Source: Pomacea canaliculata (taxonomy: Eukaryota > Mollusca > Gastropoda > Architaenioglossa > Ampullariidae). From it: a stretch of 64,000 bases of DNA. Position 1 is the first letter of the stretch. Each line of letters opens with the position of its first letter. The DNA lies in NCBI RefSeq assembly GCF_003073045.1, contig NC_037597.1, positions 8,839,217-8,903,216 of the forward strand, in the 5' to 3' direction. Below are positions 29,642-40,349 of this stretch, in pieces. The notes under the pieces were generated by a model. It did no database searches and had not been told where the DNA came from. It was given only the letters and a program-made list of their open reading frames with translations. The position numbers and the translations under genes were made by a program.

Positions 29642-32600
29642 TTAGAACAATGAAATGTACTCGCTGAGTTTTCTCACGAAGGTAACGGCAAGTAAGGCTA
29701 CAGCCACAGCAATGGATGGCGTCACAGAGTGTGACCCAGAGGTCACCTGTAAAGTGGTTAATGGGAATGGCTTGGTTCCATACTGGCAGCGTACAGTCAA
29801 CGAGTCGAGGTCGTCCATGAACGCCATGGACAGCTGCTGCAACATGGCTCCTGTGGCCCAGTCTGCAATATGTAAATTGAGGGAAATGATAGCATCGCCC
29901 TGAACGGCGGATATTCATTATGGCCATGCATTCACTGTGACTATCCAGGACTGTAATGTTGTTTGGGTTGATAGATTGCCTGGTTTCACTTTACCACATC
30001 TCAAAGGAATGTGAAATATTTGGCGAGCTGACAACTCATTGAACTTACCGGCAAATGTGTGCACAATAAACCACAAATCAAATGTCTATTAAGCTTGGAG
30101 TGAAAATGATGTGAAATAAAAGGTGAGCAAAAACACTGATGTTCCGTTGTTCGACTAGCTCTCACCTATGCTAGTGTTGCTGATCTTCGTTGTAGCAGTT
30201 ATGAGGTTGGTGTTCATCGGGAAGTCTAGACCTCGAGTAAGAAGCTGCGGAATGTACAGTCCCATCAAACAGTTACTGGAGCCGTATTTCGTTACACCTG
30301 GATCGCCCATGGCCTGCACACAAAGCAAACAGAGAAAGAACGTGAGAGGGATGACTGAGAATGATGGAAGGACCGAGATCCTCCGGAAAAAGGTTGGGAA
30401 TAAATCATTTTACTGTCCTTCGCACTCTCCTGTAACCCCAACCCCCACTCCAAGCACGCAGGTACCATAAATCATCTGAGCACAATTCGGGTACATAACC
30501 CCATGGATGTCGACTGGGAAGAAAATGTGCCGCAACAAATGTTTCCCCATCTTTTTCTTTTAAAAAAAAATTATCAGTTGTTTTTTTTTTCTCTGCCACA
30601 GTAAGTCAGTGGGGAGGTCTCACCCGCCTCGATATAAGCTAAACTAACGACCACAAGTATAAAAATATGAAAATGGGTTACTCTGCCGAATACAGAATGT
30701 GGAACAGATATTTGTGGTCTTGTGATGGTTCAACAGGATCAACGAACGTACGGTTAGCAGTGTAGCAGATGACTTACCTTTTTTGTTGACAACGATATCA
30801 ATGAAACAGGCAACCAACGAATTATCTGTACTGCTAATATGCAATAATAATTTGTGAACTGGCGGAACCCAGTGAAACGAGGCTGAAGAGTTTTATTTAT
30901 TTTAATGATTACAATTGCTGAACCGAAACACAAGTAAAAACAGTCTACAGTATTCGTTGGCACAGAGACTATAGAAGAGACTGAGAGTTAACCCTGAGTA
31001 CTGATGGTATCAGTACAACTCAGTCTGTGCGTACTTGTGGATGCTGTTGCACGTGCTTCGATCGCAGCTCTCGACAAACGGAGAGCTGACACGAGAATGA
31101 GGGTTAATCAGCGACCGTGCGTTCGTCCAGTCGTGTGTGTGTGGAGTGAACGAGTCTCACCTTTGTAAACATGCGGCACACAAAACATAATGAGAATACA
31201 TTATGATAATACATAATGTTTTAACGTCGTGATAAAAGAAGCAGTCGGAGAAGTATAGTTAAAAAAAAAAGGAAAATAATTACAAACAACAACAACACAC
31301 TCGCATGCACACAACAAATAGTTGGTATCCATGCAGTTTCCAGGCAACGGTTGATATTTTGCCGTCGCGCAGATCAATACCTGCACAAACCATGAAGCAG
31401 ACGATTCAGGTGTCAAAGGGCGCGATGTGGCTAAGAGCTTGTCAACAACAGAGTGAGGGCATTCCAAGTTCAGATCTCGTCTCGGCATACTGCATGCTCT
31501 GCATATGTGCGCTTATTTACAAAGACCTGCTGCCTAGCCACACATCGCTGTTTGTGTTTCTTTGTTTTGTTTTCTTGCTTTCTGGTATGTTTTTTGTTTG
31601 TTTTTTTGTTTTGTTTTTTGTTGTTTTTTTTGTTTTGTTTTGTTTTTTTTTTTGGGGGGTGGGTGGGTGGGTTGAGATTTGCATAAACAATGTGTTTTTT
31701 TATGCGTGCAAATAATAGCGAATAACCGATTGACTTCACGCTGAAATTTGCCTCATATCCTCCGAGAAGCTGTACTTCATCGGTAGACATGTCCGCAAGT
31801 AAAGGAAATTACATGGGAAGTGTGTACACATCTCTACTGTAGGCTTCGCACGTTCTTCAAAACGCACCTGCCGAGAAGATTCAAGATCTTAATCAGCCAA
31901 TCGCCAGAGCTAAATTTCTTACCATCGTTTGCTGGAGTTTGTCTTAAAAAAAAAAAAAAAGAAGAAAAGGAGTGCGGTTTGCTTCTTCCCTCACCTGATT
32001 TCTTTTGTCCTCTCCCTCTGCGGGTGTTTTGGGTGGGGTGGGGGCATGTTTATGACAAGCTCTCTCTCTCTCGTTGAGTGTGTGAGCGAGAGAGAGAAAG
32101 AGGAAAGAGAAAGTTTTTGATGTAAATGTTTCTTCCAGCTTGCAGTAGTGTTCCTGCCTGCGAAATTTCTTTGTTGCCTTCCTCTTGATGATAGAGCATG
32201 TGGAACAGCTAGCACCAGGTATTTCTTGACACATCACCTTGAGCACTCCAACTGAGGCATGTGACACAAAGTCTCACTCTTTTCTTTCCTTTCTTTCTTT
32301 CCCTCATTTCTTCTTTCTTTCTTTTTCTTCTTCTTACGTTACTCCTAACAATCTTTCCCATAATGCTAGTCCTTTTTCACAACCTTCCTTTTGCAATATC
32401 ATGTTACTACGCTCTTGCTCTTGTTTGGTTCCTCTTTGTGTTTTCTGTATTTGATTTTATTCTTCGTTTAGTACTGTTGTTTATTCTTTTATAGCTCATA
32501 TGTTATTTGTTTGTTTTCCTGTCCCTCGTATGCTGTCCAAGTTTCGTTCTTGTTCTTAAGCGCTAAGAGTATGCTCCTTCGGAGTGTGACTATGCGCTTT

Positions 32601-34240
32601 ACACAATTTTGCATTTATTATTGTTTCGCGTTTCGTCTCCTCATGTTTGTTTTGGTGATGGCAAGTACAAAATTATCTTTGAAAACACCTTGTATTCTTT
32701 GCCTGACTCATTTGGGGCTTCAATGTGTTTTACATGCCAGGTATAACTGGTTTTATTATCACTCAGGTATAACACACTACTTGTGAGTCTGGCTAGGGGT
32801 GATATAAACAAGTATACAGTGGAACCTCGGTTAACGAACATAATCCGTTCTGGAAAGTTGTTCGTTATCCGAAATGTTCGTTATCCGAAACAGTTTTTCC
32901 CATAAGAAATAAAGGAAATAGGTTTAATTGGCTCCCAGCCCTGTTGACTCGCTATGTACAACTCTGACGTCTGTGCGAGTGGCCTTGACCGGTACATGCT
33001 GATGTTTGTGGGTGTGTATCTTGAGAATGGAACGGATGGATTACTTTGAATTCGGCAAGTCTTATCTTGAACGTATCATTATCTGGTATCATTAGACATT
33101 ATGCCATCATTAGTTTTTTACTGGCATGTAAATATTTCCAAAGTTAACGTACAAACAAATAACTGAAGGATTTACAGAAGATCTTCGTAAGGAATTTTTC
33201 TAAATCTTAAAAATTAAAGTCTTTTTACGGGTTAGACCTTCCGACTCCGGTAGCCTCTGTGTTTATTTTCTGTCTGAGTATTTTTACTGTTAATGTTATT
33301 TGCGTCGCCATGATATACTTTAATGTGAAATCTGTATGAAAGACCCGTACAGTCATTCAAACATTAAACAGCTCTCCGGCTATGAAATATTTCTCAACGT
33401 GCAAGAGACATAAACTGAACCTGCAATGCCAACAACTATACTGAAATCATTAAATTCCACACACTCCTCTATATTAACATCATTAAATGCCACAGAGTTT
33501 TCTATGCAGCAAGAAAGCTTTGTGACTCCTTTTAAAACGAAAATAAAATCCCTCAAGTAGAATTTGACAGAAGGTAAACTGCTCCATAACGACAGGTGTT
33601 ACTGGTCTCGGCCATCTCACACACAAAGAAACCCTCCATGCTTATCATCACTTGGAAGGCAACAGGCGGTCAAAATGTGTTGCTGGGTGCACGGAACGTA
33701 TCCTCCTCCTCATCATCATCATGTAGAGGAGGTCACTTCTCCATTGTTCCTTCTCCCGAAAATTCAAGGGTCCCATAAAGTTTACTGAGATAGACTTCGT
33801 AAGCAGGGTTCTATCTGTATTACTTTCTTATTTTTCTTGCTGTTGGCTGTCCAAACTCTTGCTCAAAATCCAGCTATCCCAGATATATGCATATACAAAA
33901 TAGTACATGAACTTCATACAGTAGTACAGCAGTATATACCGTAAAACACAAGGTGTATACACATGCATAGAAGTATGTGTACTACATATACACAGCAGTA
34001 CACTAGTGTGTGTATATATAATAGTCTATTAGTATCCATACATAATAATTAATAAATATATTGTAGTACATTAGTACACACATGGTAATTAATCCATATA
34101 CAGTAGTACATTAGGGCATATACATGGTAGTGCTGAGTTGTAGTACTTACAGATGGAATATGTGTTGCATGTGTATAGTCATAGTTGTCGTACATACATG
34201 AATGCAGTGTATGTGGCACGTGCACACAATGGTTTATGTA

Positions 34241-34317
<77 letters not shown>

Positions 34318-37300
34318 AACAGTTATAATACAACATAAATGGAGTTAAATAAACATAAAAACATTAACGAAAGCATTTAAACATAAGAACACTTGTCGTT
34401 TTGACGGCGTGGGTGGATGGAGGTGTGGGGAGGAAGGGATGGAATTACTGCTTTGATTCCCCTTCCATGAGCACGTGACATTGTAAAAACGGGGGGTAAC
34501 TTCCTTTTTCTGTCGCTTTGAGGTTGAAGGAAAAAACTTGTCCACTGTCTGTTGCTTCTGCCTTTTTTGTAACACTCTTGGGTAATACGACATCACATTA
34601 TCATTGAACATGTTTAGGCTCCTATTGCCTATTGCACTGTTAGGGAAAGACTTTTCTACAGACTTTTCTTTGGAGCCATGATTGAGGATTATCTTATTAA
34701 AATAAAGCACAAAAATCACTAAATAAGAAGGATGCGCATAGATAAGGAACGACTGATCGTAACTGTGTAACGAGCGCGAATGATGACATGCTGGTCGGTC
34801 ACGTGTGGTTCACGTGGCTGTTCGTTATCCGAAATTTTGTTCGCTATCCAAGACAAACTTTTAACGAAATTTTTGTTCGTTAACCGAAATATTCGCTATC
34901 CGAGGCGTTCGCTAACCGAGGTTCCACTGTACTCACCTTTGTGCAGTGTTTCCAGGCGTTTTCCCTGAGAAGGGAAATGTTGAGCTTTTTGTTGCTGTCG
35001 ATGGCATGAAGTGCCTCGGATGAATATACAAAGGCACTGATGGCATAGAAAGGCACTTGGTCCACGTCAGGCTGGTACCTGTTGCCGATGGCGCAAGGGG
35101 CGGGGGAGCACAAGGCATCCCGTGCCGGCTTCAGTATCTTGATCAGCATCCCTTCGCATTTCTCGGGATCACTGGTGCCGGTCACTTCTATATAGCTCGC
35201 ACTGCTGCCTGCATATTTGCCCTTGTCGCCTGCAAGAGATATGTGCTGGTACAAAATCCAGTTTCAAAGTTACTCCCTTCATCGCAACCCACATAACTTT
35301 TACTTGGATGAAACTGAGATCGGTCATAGTTAACTTGAATGTCTAAACGCCAAAGCTTCGACACTTACTCTCGGTTTAGAGAAATAATGACCGCCAGTCC
35401 AGAGCTTCCAAATCTTAAACATTGGGGTTAGTAGATTGCGAAATCCAAGTGTTGTGTAAGTATGTATGTCTGTGTTTACATGCCCATCACCAGCTTGTTA
35501 AGGATTTCCGCTGGGAGCAGACACATGCACACCTGTGCATAAGAACTAACGAATGTAGCTTCTATTTTTTCCCCTCAGAAACAGAACTATTTCGATGGCT
35601 TTCAATTTATCTGTTAGATAGTCTGGTAAATCAGGAAATTGACTTTAGCTGGATCTTCTTGCTTAGTTAAAAATGAAGCTTCTTAATTTGATAGCTATCC
35701 CTTGTCGCTAACGCCGAAAGGATCTACGACCGGAAGATAATGTCTTCACTGGTACTGCCAGCGCCAGTCTGACAAATGTAGTCTGGCTTTGCAGCATATC
35801 ATCCCCCAGAACTGCCACATGTAATACCATCTGCGCTCTAACATCAGCAACAGCGGCTACCTCTGAGCATGCACGGGCTCTCCAGACGTTTCACTTGTCC
35901 CGTCGTGTTACTCTCCTCCATCAGCACTTCGTACACGCGGTCTCTGATGTAGTTGGCGCCGTAGTCAAGATAGGACTGTGCGTAGAGGTCAAAGCGTTCG
36001 CGTCCGACGTAGACCTGGAATTCCTCCTGGTAGAGGGGCGCAGAGGGCAGGAAAGCCACTTGCATGGACCCCCCGCCCATTTCCATCATGCCAACGGAAT
36101 CCTTGGACGTCCTTTCTCGTCGTATGAGGTAGAGGTTGGATATTGGACATTTAAGAAAGAAAGGAAAATCGTTTTAACACGGTCCTTGCAATATACTTCT
36201 TACACAGAAAAAAATATGTAGAGGCTAAAATATATCTATATATAGGCAAAATTATGTGTTGCATTTATTTCGTAAGGAAAGTAAACAATCTAAGAAGCAA
36301 GCACAAACAAATACCATCTCTCTCTCTCCCATACACTCATGCACTGAATAGCTGCAAATGCTTTTTGTTCTCAAAACTTAGAGAAGAATCTAGAAATAAA
36401 AACTGTTCTTTGAATAATATACTGCAGAAAAATATTTTATTTGGCAGAGTAATCTATTTTATTCTCAAGGGTTCAATGGATCACTGTGAAACGTGCATCC
36501 GCTTACGTATACAAACATTTAGAACTATTAGTGAGATGGATTATACTCCTCCACGCACGATAGGCTGTCTCGGAGGGAAACATCACTTCTGATGCGAGTT
36601 CCTAGTCTGTGAGGCTTGGCTGAGCGAAGAATGTTATCTTATTTCATATCCTTGAGAACCGGGTATAGACACGTGACATGATTGTTCAAACAACTCAGAA
36701 CCTTAACCCTAAGCTTCTCACATGTTTGAGGAGAAGAAGCCCAGGAGGTAGTTGAGGGACAGCCAGGCGTAGACGGCCTCCTCCTCTCCCGACAGAATGC
36801 TGACGTGTTCGGGAAGGAATTTGAACGGGTTGATGCTGCTGTCGGCCAGCACCCCTCGAATCGCAGACAACAGCTGGTTCGCATCCTCCTCGTTCAGTTT
36901 CCGGAGCCCTTCATAACAAATGCGGGTATTACAAAACATGCACACGAGCAAAGTAATTTTCGCCTTGTGGTCTAGAAGCAAGTTCAGTTAATTACGATAA
37001 TATTCTGCAGTTTTAAAACCGACGTGAAGTTTTGTCTTCAGAGAGATCATTGTAAGCACTGGAAATACTGGAAAGACGGTAAGATAAACACAAATTAGAA
37101 ACATAGGAACATAAATGCATTTCCTTTCGGTGCACTAGAAAGAGAAAACAATGTCTGCATCTCGCTTTCAACTATTTTGTTTTTCAAGAGAAATTCTACA
37201 AATAACCGGGTTTACAGTTATAATGGAAAATGGCACTGGTATGATTTTTTTTTTTTTTTTTTTTTTTACGAAATTACGAGTTTATATGACACAATCGCAC

Positions 37301-37730
37301 GATTATCTAATATAAATCAAATGCTGTATATATAAGACCACTCACCAGCTGTAGCCATGAGATACACTGGAGATGAAGCTTGCTGAGACACAGGGACATA
37401 TTGGGCGGCTATTTGTAGGGTCCCGTTGAGGTAGTTCGGCAGTTCGTCCAACTTCGATATGAAATCACTTAGACCTGGTGGCACTGTTTTGGTGACTAGA
37501 AGCTGGACGGATGGAATGAGAGTGGGTAGCTTCCCTTTTGTGTAAGTGAAGATCTTCACCTTGGTACTGGAGCTCCCGGCGTCCAGCATCACGCCGTAGA
37601 AGGGAGTGTCTCCTGGAGTCGTTGTCTGGGAGTTGTCCGCTGCGCTGTCACCCAGATGCGCCGCTTTGACCACCATCATCAGCGAGCAGACGACAAGCAT
37701 CCCTGTCCAAGCTGCTTGGTGAGTCATCAT
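29642..37730 (-). CDS. Ecto-nucleoside triphosphate diphosphohydrolase (NTPDase/apyrase family)
   Basis: Six coding exons in transcript order: 37346-37730, 36722-36908, 35861-36111, 34937-35229, 30166-30313, 29642-29862 (1485 nt, 494 aa, typical NTPDase length). Phases agree. NTPDases hydrolyse nucleoside tri- and diphosphates on the luminal or extracellular side. Apyrase regions: ACR1 LDAGSSSTK (49-57), ACR2 ATAGLRKL (126-133), ACR3 SGEEEAVYAWLSLNYLLG (168-185, catalytic Glu probably E172), ACR4 MEMGGGSMQVAF (200-211), ACR5 DWATGAML (422-429). There is an N-terminal hydrophobic anchor (about 8-21) and a C-terminal one (about 460-480), plus N-glycosylation sequons (NGT, NTT, NIS, NTS). ACR4 has Glu where most family members have Asp, and ACR3 has Ala where Gly is usual. 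The GLDFPMN stretch recalls ENTPD4/7, but the subgroup is unresolved. The first coding exon starts with a splice acceptor (exon from 37758), so a 5' UTR exon lies upstream. The first ATG of that exon is used here; additional upstream coding sequence is possible. Confidence 0.9.
31413..31530 (+). mobile_element. Degraded SINE fragment
   Basis: TTCAGATCTCGTCTCGGCAT and the following ACTG...CTCTGCATATGTG match the B-box region of the SINE seen at 23228 and 45609; the head is very decayed. It lies in the long ENTPD intron. Confidence 0.55.
31560..31665 (+). repeat. T/G-rich low-complexity tract
   Basis: Imperfect TTTTG/TTTG repeats ending in a G-rich run (GGGGGGTGGGTGGGTGGG). It produces phenylalanine-rich and lysine-rich spurious ORFs on the two strands. 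Confidence 0.9.
31826..31930 (+). mobile_element. Possible LINE ORF2 C-terminal scrap
   Basis: One frame reads LYCRLRTFFKTHLPRRFK, resembling the 'LKTHLFR' motif near the C-terminus of several LINE reverse transcriptase ORFs. The match is short and could be chance. Confidence 0.3.
32062..32110. repeat. (CT)n/(GA)n inverted pair, potential hairpin
   Basis: TCTCTCTCTCTCG is followed 13 bases later by CGAGAGAGAGA, giving a stem of about 11 bp, and then by a purine-rich run. It lies in the long ENTPD intron. Confidence 0.75.
32277..32333 (+). repeat. Polypyrimidine tract
   Basis: Almost pure C/T run built from imperfect CTTT units in the long ENTPD intron. Confidence 0.85.
32817..34929 (-). mobile_element. 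pogo/Tigger DNA transposon remnant with both ends
   Basis: Both ends read CAGTGGAACCTCGGTTAACG or close to it (the right end, reverse-complemented, is CAGTGGAACCTCGGTTAGCG). Subterminal repeats of GTTCGTTATCCGAAA occur inside both ends. TA flanks both ends (32815-32816 and 34930-34931). The minus strand at about 34500-34640 encodes FNDNVMSYYPRVLQKRQKQQ followed by TVDKFF, which resembles a pogo/Tigger transposase C-terminus; QQTVDKFF fits a PCNA-interacting (PIP) box. The catalytic core is missing. It contains a (GT)n microsatellite. It lies in the ENTPD intron with its edge 7 bases from the exon. Confidence 0.88.
34245..34315 (+). repeat. (GT)n microsatellite
   Basis: About 35 perfect GT units inside the Tigger element. 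It creates opposed His-Thr and Cys-Val repeat ORFs that are artefacts. Confidence 0.98.
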
Positions 37731-40193
37731 GGAGTTCTGATGGCGCCGTCTTCTGAATCTGAAAAACACATTGCGTCATGTGAAAGATAATGAACCATTT
37801 TCACACAAAAGAGCTTCTGTTTTCGAAGAAACAAGAGTGTATTGCCGTGGAAGTTGCCGTGATGTAGATCTTAGGCGCTGGCAAAACCTTCACATTATAT
37901 TCACTTATAAACCCTCATGCTGGAACTGAAGCCTCGTGTGCGAAAGAACAATCAGTCTGGTATTCATTTTCCCGAAACAACCCTTGACTTGGCATTAATT
38001 TTCTGTACTTTCTTTCCCCATACTTTCTCCTCTTCTCTTTTTTTTTCCCCCAATCTCAAATAAAAAACTGTTTGAGGTTATGACCACTGGATTACATGAA
38101 GAGAAACGAAAACAAAAAATCCATTTCACCTATAATTTCATGGCATGCAAGTGTATGCCACAAACCTGGCTATATAAACTGCACTCATTCGGAACATGTG
38201 CATTCTTTCAACAACAAAACATCATACACCATACATTGCCAACAAAAATAAAACGCTTACCCTCACAGGGATGAATAAAAAAATTATAAACACTATAGGC
38301 TTCAAATTTCAAAAATTGTCTTCAATCAAACAGTCCAAGGAACACTTACATTAAAGCAACAGTTAGACACCATTCTTTTACCCCTCTCCACTTCCTACTT
38401 TGGTCTACGTTCACGGAAATATCATGAGAATAAGAGTCTAATCCCTGACCTTAGAATCCTTCCGTCAAAGTGATAATTGTAGTGAGGAACAAGAGGTCAG
38501 GGCTGGGCCTGAACCTTCTATGAATCTACAAAAGTTAATTCTACTTACAGAAGGGCACGAGTACTAGAACACGGGTTCCATCTTCCCTTTCTGAACAAGT
38601 GAGTGGAGTGTGAAGTAGAGTTCATGACAGTCTGTCAACTAACTCTTCTGAATCCCAGCCTCCTCATAATCGCTGCCTGTCTGTACTTATTTTTTTGTTT
38701 GTCTAACACATTTATCAGCTGCTCTTTCTCTCTCTCCTCCGGCCACCTACATCATTGATATCAATGCACAAAAATGTCACAGATAATCTGAGTTAAATTC
38801 CCCAAAATGGCACAAATCAGGCTTAATCGCATGAAATCTTCCTGCTCGAGTTTCATGTCGTCGTCTGCCATGACGAGACCTCGTGGGAAATTCAACATGG
38901 CGAGCGGACGAATTGCTGAGCTTCACACAGTTTTGAGTGTCAGGGATGCGGCTCGATTATTCTGTGTGGCAAGTGAAAAGCTGTTAGTCTCTAGGGATTC
39001 ATCCTGTGGCAGACCATTAGGATGATTGATGCAGAGCGACACAGAAACAACTTTGGAGAGTCAAAAAGTCAATTCTTTTTCCCCTTTCTTTTAAGTCCTG
39101 TTGCGGAAACAAAACATTGGATGACGAACAGCTCGTTGCAGCAGCATTGCTGTGGTCGCGGTCAAGGAAGAGACACAGAAGGAAGATAGGGTGGAGGGTT
39201 GGGGTGTCAACTTTGTGTCTGCTTTGCTGCATTTCCCTACAATCTACGGAAAAGAAAACTAATTCTGGCCTTAGCAAGTGTTAGTCAACACGATTCACAG
39301 GGTAGCAATCATTAATCAAAAGACTCCTGCCTCCCCCTGTGGAGTTATCCAAACCTTCATCGGGTGCATTAGCAAAGGGGTGGAAAAAGGCGGGTGAAGT
39401 GAGCAGGATGCTAGCGATGTTTATCTTGCGACCGACAGTCAAAACTCCTCGATCTTATATCCTTTTCTCTCTTTCTCCAGCCTTGATGTCAAGCATACGA
39501 GGTGCCAGTTCTGCTTCCTTCCAGTTTTAACACTTTAATACAGTGAGCCGTGAGTGCTCTTGCTTGTGCCACGCCCTCCAAACATTAACTCTTTTCCAGA
39601 CGGGACTTGGAATTTAAGCAAAACCGGATGCTTCACATTCTTCTAGAAAAAGTGTGTTTTTTGACGCATTGTTTGCAGTTCCTTAGTGTCCACGAACGCC
39701 TATCGATGTGTGTATGTGTGAGTGAGAGAGAGAGAAAGGGAAGACAATATAGCGTGGTGTTAGTACAGACTTATTGCTTGGTTTTAGGTAAGGTTTGGGT
39801 CATAGTTTTAGCTTTAATTTAAGTCGTGATTTGAGCCTAGTGGTTCCGCCGTCGCGTGTCAGTACACCTGACCTCAGAAGGTCGCAAAGGACTTTGCATG
39901 GTGGAAGTGCACACTGCCCACTCAACTGCCAATAAACCAAGGAACTTAAAAGGCAGAGGAAGGAAAGGATCGATCCCCACCTTCCAAAAGTCGTTCCAAC
40001 TTATTGAACTTAACGAAGCCAGCTTAACACTTCACATCTCTTATGAGCACTGTGTCTGTGGACCTTTATTACGATACATATCAACAATTTTTTTTCTTTT
40101 TAAATTAATGATTTTTCTTGTGCTTTATGATTCTTTGAAGATTATGTTGGTAGTCACAGTTTCACTAGAGATTCTACATTAGTCTCTTCTCTC

Positions 40194-40349
40194 TTTCTAT
40201 GCCTTTCATCCTTCTACTCGCCAGATTTTTACAGTTATCTGGATGTTTCTATGCCTTTTATTTTTCTATTGTACAGACTTTTACAGTTTTCTAGCTGTTT
40301 CTATGCCTTTCCTCCTTCTACTTGCCAGATATTTACAATCTCTGAATGC
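40194..40349 (+). repeat. 52-bp minisatellite, three units
   Basis: Units start at 40194, 40246 and 40298, each opening TTTCTATGCCTTT and continuing through a CAGA(T/C)(T/A)TTTACA core. The units differ by several substitutions, so the array is not recent. Confidence 0.9.

Noticed and set aside
31470-31790. Lysine/asparagine-rich ORF on the minus strand and phenylalanine-rich ORFs on the plus strand
   Set aside because: Products of the T/G low-complexity tract, with no domain.
34049-34336. ORFs with His-Thr and Cys-Val repeats
   Set aside because: They are translations of the (GT)n microsatellite on the two strands.
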